Shown here: one piece after another, positions 1 to 5,052 of the stretch | Position numbering within the stretch: position 1 is the first letter of the stretch | Layout: the number at the start of each line of letters is the position of its first letter | Source: Cellvibrionales bacterium UBA2511 | Lineage (GTDB): Bacteria > Pseudomonadota > Gammaproteobacteria > Pseudomonadales > Porticoccaceae | NCBI GenBank assembly: GCA_002341315.1 | Contig: DDNV01000083.1 | Coordinates: forward strand, 1 to 5,052 | Direction of reading: 5' to 3' | Length of the DNA stretch: 5,052 nucleotides | Made by a program: the position numbers and the translations under genes | The notes under the pieces: generated by a model | The model's input: only the letters and a program-made list of their open reading frames with translations | Database searches by the model: none | What the model was told of the DNA's origin: nothing

Positions 1-294
1 TTGCTGAAGACATTACCCTTTCGAGGCCTGATCGTCACGGCGCCGGGAGATGAGGACGGCGTGGATTGCGTCTCCCGGTTTTTCGCTCCCGCCGCCGGCA
101 TACCGGAGGATCCGGTCACCGGATCGGCCCATTGCCTGCTGGCGGTGTATTGGGGACAGCGTCTTGGACACAGGACATTGCGGGGTTATCAGGCATCGAT
201 TCGTGGCGGGGTGGTGGATATGGAACTGTCGGGTTCCAGGGTGATATTGAGCGGGCTGGCGAAGACAGTGTTAACGGGCGAGTTCTGCGGTTGA
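1..294 (+). CDS. PhzF family phenazine biosynthesis-like isomerase/epimerase, C-terminal part (5' end outside window)
   Basis: The reading frame is open from the first base and ends at TGA 292-294, giving about 97 C-terminal residues of a protein that is normally near 260-300 residues. The diagnostic stretch is RFFAPAAGIPEDPVTGSAH at local residues 26-44, the hallmark of the second half of the PhzF/DapF-like fold. It is followed by a conserved Y-W pair and an S-x-RGG turn near residues 66-70. Family members catalyse isomerisation or epimerisation of small carboxylic or amino acids by acid-base chemistry. The catalytic glutamate lies in the N-terminal half and cannot be checked here. The TTG at base 1 is most likely an internal leucine codon, since the window opens inside the gene. 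Substrate is unknown, and a phenazine role should not be assumed because most PhzF homologues are uncharacterised. The next identifiable sequence, 42 bp downstream, is a dead aminotransferase, possibly a former partner in the same transcript. Confidence 0.9.
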   Translation: MLKTLPFRGLIVTAPGDEDGVDCVSRFFAPAAGIPEDPVTGSAHCLLAVYWGQRLGHRTLRGYQASIRGGVVDMELSGSRVILSGLAKTVLTGEFCG

Positions 295-336
295 TTGGCG
301 CAATGGTTATTCATTTTTATGGAGGATTAGGTAATC

Positions 337-633
337 ATGGTAGACGATTAAAGTCTGGTTTACTTTTGCCAACACCTACAGTTATCCGTCGTTAATGCGG
401 GCTACGCAGCTGGCAGCAGCAAACGACCTTTAGCTGCACTGGCAGCCATTTATGCTGGGCATGATTTTCAAGCAACAGGATTGGAGGCTCGCGAACAGTC
501 CATCGCCAGCTACGATTTTTATACTGCCGAGGAATGTTTTATCTGCGGCAGCGGTGCGCGGTTGATTCCAGTCAAAATTATTGACGGTCGGCAGATCGCC
601 CGGTGTCCTGGGCCTGTGTATCAGCGGCTGTAA
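337..633 (+). pseudogene. decayed class IV aminotransferase (IlvE / D-amino-acid aminotransferase type)
   Basis: A GGAGG at 321-325 sits 11 nt before ATG 337, but the frame reads M-V-D-D and stops at TAA 349-351. After that stop the same frame stays open for 93 codons, to TAA 631-633, with no ATG or GTG. The first residues after the stop, SLVYFCQHLQLS, resemble the usual first strand of the family (LVYxNGxxLPLS). The last 50 residues, from base 478, give the C-terminal signature: YDFYTAEECF (family YDLYTADEVF), a CGSGA loop, IPVKIIDGRQI, then GPVYQRL at the end. Full-length members are about 280-300 residues and bind PLP through a lysine in the middle; that region, roughly 190 codons, is absent. 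The simplest reading is an internal deletion plus a nonsense change. Homology of the tail is recognised from family motifs, not a search. The middle (about bases 390-475) is ambiguous. A short TTG-started peptide from 481 is formally possible but could not be an enzyme. Confidence 0.72.
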
Positions 634-680
634 CTTGCTTATCAGATATTGATTGATGAGGAATGTAGGGAGGAAAAATC

Positions 681-1187
681 ATGACCTTCGACTTGGACAA
701 TTATGCCAATACCATGGCCCGCTACAATCAGTGGATGAACGATACGCTGTATTCAGCCGCAGCGACCTTGACTCAGGAGCAGCGCAAGGCGGAGTGCGGC
801 CTGTTCTTCGGCTCCCTCTACCACACCCTCAATCACCTGCTGGTCTGTGACCTGATGTGGCTGGCCCGATTCAAAAACGAAGCTGTCACGATGAAAAGCC
901 TGACGCAGGAGCTGTTCGGTGATTATCCCCAGTTGCGAGAAGCCCGTGAGCAAACTGACAAGGACATTATTGCCTGGGCAAAAAGCCTTGCGTTATGCCC
1001 GCCGCCCGAACGGTTGAACTATGTCAGTTTGTTGAGCAATACCGAGCGGAATGTGGACTTCGCTCAGGCTATCGTGCATTTCTTCAATCACCAAACCCAC
1101 CATCGCGGACAGGTGACAGCGGCGCTGTCCCAGCGAGGCGTAGACTTCGGGGTGACAGATCTGATCTTTATGCCGGGGGAAGATTGA
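681..1187 (+). CDS. DinB family protein (putative metal-dependent four-helix-bundle protein)
   Basis: This 168-residue protein has the length of the DinB/YfiT-like superfamily. Helix 1 carries YNQWMND (residues 15-21), a typical N-terminal motif. Helix 2 has LYHTLNHLLVCDLMWLARF, with His52 as the first predicted metal ligand. The C-terminal helix has NHQTHHRGQ, giving His137 and His141 as the other two. All three ligands of the usual His triad are therefore present. The family includes thiol S-transferases and maleylpyruvate-isomerase-like enzymes, but most members, including this type, have no assigned reaction. No signal peptide or membrane segment is visible, so it should be cytoplasmic. 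The start is well fixed: GGGAGG at 668-673 lies 7 nt upstream and an in-frame TAG at 666-668 excludes any longer form. The ATG at 653 is in another frame. It follows the aminotransferase remnant by 47 bp and is separated by 226 bp from the next gene. The name reflects the fold; a DNA-damage role is not implied. Confidence 0.9.
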   Translation: MTFDLDNYANTMARYNQWMNDTLYSAAATLTQEQRKAECGLFFGSLYHTLNHLLVCDLMWLARFKNEAVTMKSLTQELFGDYPQLREAREQTDKDIIAWAKSLALCPPPERLNYVSLLSNTERNVDFAQAIVHFFNHQTHHRGQVTAALSQRGVDFGVTDLIFMPGED

Positions 1188-1249
1188 CGACATCAATCTC
1201 TTGCTCTTTTGGCTTTATTCATCATTTTGGAAAGAGGGGTGTTGACCCA

Positions 1250-1308
1250 AACGCAGTAGATTTCCAAATGGAAAATTAGGTAGGGAGTCAAAAGGTGGAA
1301 ACTGCGTT
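1250..1308 (+). repeat. nested inverted repeat in the leader of the cysteine hydrolase gene
   Basis: The outer arms AACGCAGT (1250-1257) and ACTGCGTT (1301-1308) are perfect reverse complements. Between them, TTTCC (1261-1265) can pair either with the adjacent GGAAA (1270-1274), making a small hairpin with a 4-nt loop, or with a distal GGAAA (1297-1301) next to the right outer arm, extending the outer stem across a short bulge. The element lies about 105 nt before ATG 1414. No T-run follows, so it is not a standard intrinsic terminator. It matches no integron attC core that I can recognise. Function is unknown: it could be a folded leader RNA, a binding site, or chance. Confidence 0.4.
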
Positions 1309-1413
1309 GCACAGGCCTGAGCATGGCAAGAAAAAACCAGCAGCGACCATGACGGCAACCACCATCACGAGGATGCAATTCTGAACAATAACAAGTGCAG
1401 GCAGGAGAAAATA

Positions 1414-2070
1414 ATGAAGGACTACACAACCCCCGACCTTAATCACAGTGCGTTGATCAGCATTGATGTACAAAACGACTTTGTGCTTGATGATGCTCCC
1501 GCCCGCATTCCAGGCACTCTGGAAGCTGTTCCGGCAATGAAGAAGGTAGTTCAGTCTTTTCGAGATAGCGGCATACCGATTATCCATGTTATCCGCTTGT
1601 ACATGCCGGATGGCTCCAATGTGGATTTATGCCGCCGTGCGGCTGTTGAAAGTGGCGCCCGTATTGCGATACCGGAAAGTGAAGGTGCTGAGCTTGTTAC
1701 ATCATTAAAGCCCAACATAGATACCCGCTTGGATGCGCCGTTGTTGTTGTCGGGTGGCCTCCAGGAAATTGGTGACAATGAGTTTGTTCTTTTCAAGCCC
1801 CGGTGGGGCGCGTTTTACCAGACAGGGCTGGAAGGTTTCCTGCGAGGACGAGACATCAATATCCTGGTATTTTTGGGTTGTAACTACCCCAATTGCCCGC
1901 GCACCAGTATCTACGAGGCCAGTGAGCGGGATTTCAAAATCATGCTGGTCACGGATGCGATTTCTCAGCTCTATCCAAGGGGCGAGGACGAGATGAGCAA
2001 TATTGGTGTGACCCTCTACTCCTCCGAAAATCTGGGCCAGCCATTACCAGCATCCATTTGTAATAGATGA
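1414..2070 (+). CDS. isochorismatase-like cysteine hydrolase family protein
   Basis: At 218 residues this is a single isochorismatase-like alpha/beta domain. The predicted catalytic triad is intact: Asp18 in SIDVQNDF, Lys128 in FVLFKPRWGAF, and Cys161 in NYPNCPRTSIYEASERDF. The Cys loop leads into the expected helix, and the usual fold end follows at VTDAIS (179-184). Family members hydrolyse amides or related bonds in small molecules (nicotinamide, N-carbamoyl compounds, biuret, isochorismate); the substrate here cannot be told. The sequence N-C-P-R-T-S around the nucleophile differs from the common N-V-C-V-x-x-T-A pattern and marks a separate subgroup. ATG 1414 is supported by AGGAG at 1403-1407, 6 nt upstream. 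The frame stays open back to a TGA at 1318-1320 but contains no ATG, GTG or TTG there, so a longer form is unlikely. No signal peptide is seen. There is no operon-like spacing to either neighbour (226 bp and 335 bp), so the gene is probably transcribed alone, though no convincing promoter was found. Confidence 0.9.
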   Translation: MKDYTTPDLNHSALISIDVQNDFVLDDAPARIPGTLEAVPAMKKVVQSFRDSGIPIIHVIRLYMPDGSNVDLCRRAAVESGARIAIPESEGAELVTSLKPNIDTRLDAPLLLSGGLQEIGDNEFVLFKPRWGAFYQTGLEGFLRGRDINILVFLGCNYPNCPRTSIYEASERDFKIMLVTDAISQLYPRGEDEMSNIGVTLYSSENLGQPLPASICNR

Positions 2071-2405
2071 TTTGGAAAGGGCAGCATGATTGAACACTTT
2101 TGATGTACGGAAATTCAAGTGGAGTGGCGGTGGGACCATACCGGGGAAGTTCATCCCGTCATTTGTCATGGTCGATGCTGCGCAGCCGATAATGCTCCAT
2201 GTTACCGGTCGATTTTTTGGGTCAAATTGGGAGGGACTGACCGCGAAACTATGCCACTCTGAAATGTTGTCAGTTCTGGCGGTGCAACGTGCAATGCTCA
2301 ATCTTTATAACCCCAGTAAGATATGTTTTCGGATTGGCAGGCCCACGGCTAATGCGCCATGCTTACTGATCACACGCAGCGAGAAACCGGTTTCGGGAGA
2401 GCATC
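2071..2405 (+). other. 335-bp stretch without a recognisable gene
   Basis: Nothing in this gap can be assigned. An ATG at 2086 with a purine-rich GGAAAGGG upstream gives only five codons before a stop. In another frame an open stretch begins at TTG 2090 and would run to 2449, overlapping the next gene by 44 nt. Its product matches no family I know and has no clear hydrophobic or repeated character. An opposing open frame on the - strand (2301 to 2044) is equally unrecognised and runs into the end of the hydrolase gene. Either may be chance, or the region may be the worn remains of a gene. No hairpin with a T-run follows the hydrolase stop. AT-rich patches such as TTTATAA at 2304-2310 and TAAGAT at 2317-2322 could be -10 elements, but neither has a good -35 at the right distance. 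Confidence 0.5.
2383..2394. promoter_or_regulatory. 12-bp perfect palindrome, candidate operator before the hydroquinone reductase gene
   Basis: GAAACCGGTTTC is its own reverse complement and ends one base before the GGGAGA ribosome binding site (2395-2400) of the gene starting at 2406. A dimeric regulator bound here could block transcription or early elongation. As RNA it has no loop and would form only a small hairpin. No regulator gene is in the window and the sequence matches no operator I can name, so the role is inferred from symmetry and position only. Confidence 0.35.
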
Positions 2406-3353
2406 ATGGGATTGTTGGTGAACGGGGCATGGCAGGACAAGTGGTATGACACCCAGGCCAGCGGCGGGGAGTTCAGGCGGCAGGAAAGCCGGTTCCGGCA
2501 CTGGATTACGGCGGATGGCGGCCCCGGCCCTGATGGGCAGCGGGGGTTTGCCGCCAGCAGTGGCCGGTATCACCTGTATGTTTCGCTGGCGTGTCCCTGG
2601 GCCCATCGGACGCTGATTTTTCGCCAGTTAAAGGGGTTGGTAGAGCATATTGGTGTCACGGTGGTGGAGCCACTGATGCTGGAGAACGGTTGGGAGTTCA
2701 GCGCGGAGGGCGATGATCTCTACGGGCTGGATTACCTCTATCAACTCTATTTGAAAGCGGCCCCTGACTATGAAGGCCGGGTGACTGTGCCGTTGTTGTG
2801 GGATAAACAGCAGCAGACCATCGTCAATAACGAATCTGCCGACATTATCCGAATACTGAACAGTGCTTTTGACTCGATCACCGGCAATCAGCTGGATTTT
2901 TACCCTGCGGCTTTGCGCGCGGAAATAGACGCCATTAATCAGCGGGTGTACGACGAGATTAATAACGGCGTCTACCGGGCCGGATTTGCCACGACCCAGG
3001 CCGCCTACGAAAAGGCCTATGACGCGCTTTTTAAGGCGCTGGACTGGGTGGAAGACAGGCTGGCGAGTCGGATTTATCTATTGGGAGATCAGGTCACCGA
3101 GGCGGACTGGCGATTGTTTACCACGCTGGTTCGCTTCGATGCGGTCTACCACGGTCACTTCAAATGCAATCGCAACCGCCTGCTGGAGTTTTCGAATTTA
3201 CCCGGCTATCTGGCCCGGTTATACAAAACCCCCGGTGTCGCAGAAACCGTCAACCTGGATCACATTAAAAAGCATTACTATGGCAGCCACAAAACCATCA
3301 ATCCCACCGGTATCGTCCCGGCGGGCCCGGCCCGGCTGTTCGTCGCTGATTGA
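2406..3353 (+). CDS. yqjG: glutathionyl-hydroquinone reductase (YqjG/ECM4-like glutathione S-transferase)
   Basis: The protein has 315 residues, close to E. coli YqjG (328). The N-terminal thioredoxin-like half contains YVSLACPWAHRTLI, with the catalytic Cys63 in the C-P-W-A motif of the Xi-class GSTs. It also has the TVPLLWDK cis-proline segment (127-134) and NNESADIIR (141-149), which binds the glutathione gamma-glutamyl part. The helical C-terminal half carries DWRLFTTLVRFDAVYHGHFKCN, and the family's terminal signature follows: NLDHIKKHYYGSHKTINPTG (270-289). These enzymes use glutathione to reduce glutathionyl-(chloro)hydroquinones back to hydroquinones in the cytoplasm, thereby rescuing quinone adducts. 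All expected motifs are present, so it should be active. ATG 2406 is fixed by GGGAGA (2395-2400) at 5 nt spacing; an in-frame TGA at 2367-2369 and no other start codon exclude an extension. A perfect 12-bp palindrome directly precedes the ribosome binding site, hinting at regulation. The gene stands alone between gaps of 335 and 182 bp. Native substrate remains unknown. Confidence 0.95.
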   Translation: MGLLVNGAWQDKWYDTQASGGEFRRQESRFRHWITADGGPGPDGQRGFAASSGRYHLYVSLACPWAHRTLIFRQLKGLVEHIGVTVVEPLMLENGWEFSAEGDDLYGLDYLYQLYLKAAPDYEGRVTVPLLWDKQQQTIVNNESADIIRILNSAFDSITGNQLDFYPAALRAEIDAINQRVYDEINNGVYRAGFATTQAAYEKAYDALFKALDWVEDRLASRIYLLGDQVTEADWRLFTTLVRFDAVYHGHFKCNRNRLLEFSNLPGYLARLYKTPGVAETVNLDHIKKHYYGSHKTINPTGIVPAGPARLFVAD

Positions 3354-3434
3354 TCGATTGTTCAGTGCTGCTGCCTTTTGATACGTTGCAAGTGACGACG
3401 CAGATTCTGTTCACTGATTTCGAGAATGCAGTGG

Positions 3435-3458
3435 AGCCATTGAGAAATCCCAATGGCT
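3435..3458 (+). repeat. 8-bp inverted repeat (stem-loop) in the spacer after the reductase gene
   Basis: AGCCATTG and CAATGGCT are perfect complements around an 8-nt loop, AGAAATCC. The stem lies 81 bp after the reductase stop and 77 bp before the methyltransferase start. The following bases (GTAAAA) are not a T-run on either strand, so it is not a standard intrinsic terminator, though it could stabilise an mRNA end. GATTTC at 3416-3421 can also pair with GAAATC at 3444-3449 in the loop, an alternative fold. Confidence 0.4.
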
Positions 3459-3524
3459 GTAAAACTAGGGCATACTTGAAGGCTGTTTTAGCGTCGGCCA
3501 GTTCGTCCGTCGGCAGTCTGATTT

Positions 3525-3529
3525 AAGGA
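3525..3529 (+). promoter_or_regulatory. ribosome binding site that supports a TTG start
   Basis: AAGGA lies 6 nt before TTG 3536. The first in-frame ATG is codon 29 (base 3620), already inside the TRAM domain, so this site argues for the TTG and for keeping the basic N-terminal extension. Confidence 0.6.
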
Positions 3530-3535
3530 ATCCCA

Positions 3536-4681
3536 TTGAAACCCAGAAGACCTCACCCCAAAGCCAGACGGCAATCGCCAAGCCGCCCGATTGAATTCCT
3601 GATCGAGAGCATCGACCCGATGGGGCAGGGGGTGGCAAAGATTGACAACAAACCCTGTTTCATTGCCAAGACGTTGCCCGGTGAACAGGGTTCTGCAACC
3701 ATTACCCGTGCCAGCAAGGGGGTGCTGTTTGCCCGGCTGGACAGCCTTGCCAGCACTGCTGAAAACCGTATTGCGTCGGCCTGCGAGCATTTTGAGCAGT
3801 GCTCCGGCTGTCACTTTCTGCACACGGATTATGAAAGCGAACTGACCTACAAGCGCAATGCTCTGGCGGATCATCTCAAGCGGCTCAGTGTGGAGACCCC
3901 CGACATTCGCGTGGCACCTGCCGAGCAGCGGCTGGGCTACCGCAATCGCATGCAGTTGCACTACCGTCACAAGTATCTGGGTATGATCGACCCGGTCACC
4001 GATGCTGTGCTGGAAATTCCGCACTGCCAGGTGATTGATGAGCGACTTCGCGAGACCTTTGACAGCCTCTACCAGGATAAAAACTGGACTGAAGATCACC
4101 AGGGTCAGGGGCACTGTGAGCTGTATCTGACCGATGACGGTGTCAGTGTGCAATGGGATCAACCCTATGCCCACGGCGGTTTTACCCAGGTCAACGGGGC
4201 CATGAATGAGGTGCTGCGTGAGACCGTAAGAGCCCAGTTGGACGATCTTGAGGTCAGGACGTTGCTGGATCTGTTCTCCGGAGAGGGCAACCTGTCAGAT
4301 TTGATTCTGCCGGAGCACCCCGGTATCGAGCGGGTGATGGTGGACTACGCTCCGGAGCGGGCGAAGCTGAAGGAAGAACTGAGCTTTATTCACCTGGATC
4401 TTTTTTCCGACACGGCGTTGCGGGCTTTCAGGGCGCGCACCGAGCACACCCGGTTTGATGTGCTGCTGGTGGACCCACCCCGCAAGGGCTTTGTCCATCT
4501 GGCACAATGGGTGAAAGCCTATCGGCCCAAAAAACTGATTTACGTCAGTTGCAGTGCCCCCACCATGGTGCGCGATCTGCAGTTGTTGGGCGGTGATTAC
4601 CGGATCGAACAGGTGAATCTGATTGATCTGTTTCCCGGCACCTATCACTATGAAACACAGGTTACCATTACCTTCAAATAA
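3536..4681 (+). CDS. RNA (uracil-C5)-methyltransferase, RlmD/RumA-like, with TRAM domain and 4Fe-4S cluster
   Basis: This 381-residue enzyme transfers a methyl group from SAM to C5 of a uridine, most likely in 23S rRNA. A lysine- and arginine-rich tail (1-17) precedes a TRAM RNA-binding domain (about 18-70). Cys83, Cys89, Cys92 and Cys164 form the C-x5-C-x2-C...C set that holds a 4Fe-4S cluster in RlmD. In the methyltransferase domain are F-T-Q-V-N (216-220), the SAM motif LLDLFSGEGN (243-252), DPPRKG (313-318), the catalytic Cys339 in YVSCSAPT, and Glu373 as the likely base that releases the product. It is shorter than E. coli RlmD (433), and the segment after motif I lacks the usual N-A-x-x-N region. 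Which uridine it modifies (U1939 or U747 in 23S rRNA; less likely tRNA U54, since TrmA lacks the cluster) cannot be decided, so no symbol is given. Translation starts at TTG with AAGGA 6 nt upstream. pncC follows after 53 bp and may share its transcript. Confidence 0.92.
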   Translation: MKPRRPHPKARRQSPSRPIEFLIESIDPMGQGVAKIDNKPCFIAKTLPGEQGSATITRASKGVLFARLDSLASTAENRIASACEHFEQCSGCHFLHTDYESELTYKRNALADHLKRLSVETPDIRVAPAEQRLGYRNRMQLHYRHKYLGMIDPVTDAVLEIPHCQVIDERLRETFDSLYQDKNWTEDHQGQGHCELYLTDDGVSVQWDQPYAHGGFTQVNGAMNEVLRETVRAQLDDLEVRTLLDLFSGEGNLSDLILPEHPGIERVMVDYAPERAKLKEELSFIHLDLFSDTALRAFRARTEHTRFDVLLVDPPRKGFVHLAQWVKAYRPKKLIYVSCSAPTMVRDLQLLGGDYRIEQVNLIDLFPGTYHYETQVTITFK

Positions 4682-4734
4682 GGGTATTTGCATCGCCTCT
4701 TTAATCAGCAGATCAGTTGCAGTAAGTTGTCGGC

Positions 4735-5052
4735 ATGGATAATCAAACGGTTTCGCTGTCGGCCCGGCTGGGAGAGCTGTTGCTCAATCGCCGTGCCACG
4801 GTTACCTGCGCGGAATCCTGTACCGGTGGCGGCGTCGCCAGTGCCATCACCGGGATTCCCGGCAGTTCCCAATGGTTCCAGCTGGGGTTGGTGACCTACG
4901 CCAACAGTGCCAAGCAGCAGTTGCTGGGTGTATCTCCCGACGTGCTCGCCGCCGAGGGGGCGGTGAGTGAAGCGGTGGCGGTCGAAATGGCGCGGGCTGT
5001 CCTGGCCCTTGCCGATGCGGATATCAGTGTGGCGGTGAGCGGTGTGGCGGGG
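4735..5052 (+). CDS. pncC: nicotinamide-nucleotide amidohydrolase PncC (CinA C-terminal domain), 5' part
   Basis: The window holds the first 106 codons, and the frame is still open at the last base; full-length PncC is about 160-165 residues. The sequence has TCAESCTGG (24-32), PGSSQWFQLGLVTYAN (42-57), AK..LLGV (59-66), GAVSEAVA and, at the cut, SGVAG. Ser28, Ser45, Tyr55 and Lys60 align, at a constant offset of three, with E. coli Ser31, Ser48, Tyr58 and Lys63. The enzyme deamidates nicotinamide mononucleotide to nicotinate mononucleotide, salvaging NMN made by NAD-dependent DNA ligase. The protein begins directly with the amidase domain, so the N-terminal CinA (MoCF-like) domain is absent, as in other stand-alone proteobacterial PncC. 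ATG 4735 is the only possible start: an in-frame TAA lies at 4723-4725. Its ribosome binding site is weak (GTAAG near 4722-4726), which would suit coupling to the upstream methyltransferase gene. recA is often the next gene in related genomes but is outside this window. Confidence 0.93.
   Translation, partial: MDNQTVSLSARLGELLLNRRATVTCAESCTGGGVASAITGIPGSSQWFQLGLVTYANSAKQQLLGVSPDVLAAEGAVSEAVAVEMARAVLALADADISVAVSGVAG

Noticed and set aside
66..395. 109-codon open frame overlapping the PhzF coding end and the aminotransferase remnant
   Set aside because: The PhzF frame is clearly the coding one here; the translation has no meaningful motifs.
410..446. Direct repeat CTGGCAGC (410-417 and 439-446) as a deletion scar in the aminotransferase remnant
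   Set aside because: Only 8 bp in alanine-rich coding-like sequence and the position of the deletion junction is uncertain.
1242..1247. TTGACC as a -35 promoter element for the hydrolase gene
   Set aside because: No acceptable -10 hexamer is found 16-18 nt downstream.
1188..1413. Integron attC site or cassette boundary, suggested by isolated orphan genes and the inverted repeat
   Set aside because: No GTTRRRY / RYYYAAC core pair flanks the repeat, and no similar repeat follows the other genes.
1242..2225. 9-bp inverted match TTGACCCAA (1242-1250) and TTGGGTCAA (2217-2225) flanking the hydrolase gene, as possible mobile-element ends
   Set aside because: A 9-bp match in 5 kb is expected by chance, and there is no transposase, target duplication or longer similarity.
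2090..2449. 119-codon open frame starting at TTG and overlapping the reductase start
   Set aside because: No recognisable family, no good start codon, and it runs 44 nt into a well-supported gene; described as part of the unassigned gap instead.
3488..4174. 228-codon open frame on the - strand opposite the methyltransferase gene
   Set aside because: It is antisense to strongly conserved TRAM and Fe-S coding sequence, has no family motifs, and is the usual shadow of a GC-rich gene.

Overview
The window is 5 kb of ordinary-looking gammaproteobacterial chromosome, moderately GC-rich (mid-50s percent, judged by eye). The assignment rests on two proteins. One is a YqjG-type glutathionyl-hydroquinone reductase with the proteobacterial C-terminal signature. 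The other is a stand-alone CinA C-terminal amidase (PncC), which in many gammaproteobacteria lies just upstream of recA. The genus cannot be named from this sequence. Every confident gene is on the + strand.

Layout from left to right: (1) 1-294, the 3' end of a PhzF-family isomerase/epimerase. (2) 337-633, a decayed class IV aminotransferase (IlvE/D-amino-acid aminotransferase type). It keeps a good ribosome binding site and a start codon, but has a stop at codon 5 and lacks most of the fold; only the C-terminal signature is easily read. (3) 681-1187, a complete DinB-family protein with its three metal-binding histidines. (4) 1188-1413, a spacer holding a nested inverted repeat. (5) 1414-2070, an isochorismatase-like cysteine hydrolase with an intact Asp-Lys-Cys triad. 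(6) 2071-2405, a stretch with no recognisable gene, ending in a perfect 12-bp palindrome next to the following ribosome binding site. (7) 2406-3353, the glutathionyl-hydroquinone reductase. (8) 3354-3535, a spacer with an 8-bp hairpin. (9) 3536-4681, a compact RlmD/RumA-like RNA m5U methyltransferase with a TRAM domain and a 4Fe-4S cluster, starting at TTG. (10) 4735-5052, the 5' part of pncC, cut by the window end.

The left part (phzF remnant, dead aminotransferase, DinB, cysteine hydrolase) reads as a loose patchwork of unrelated small-molecule enzymes separated by decayed or non-coding DNA. The right part (RNA methyltransferase, then pncC 53 bp later) is a housekeeping pair that may be co-transcribed. 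DinB proteins, which include thiol transferases in other phyla, and the glutathionyl-hydroquinone reductase could both serve thiol or quinone detoxification, but the spacing does not show an operon.

I found no CRISPR array, insertion sequence, tRNA, rRNA, defence locus or clearly new system. The points most worth a second look are the degraded aminotransferase, the palindrome before the reductase, the nested repeat before the hydrolase, and the shortened SAM-binding region of the methyltransferase.
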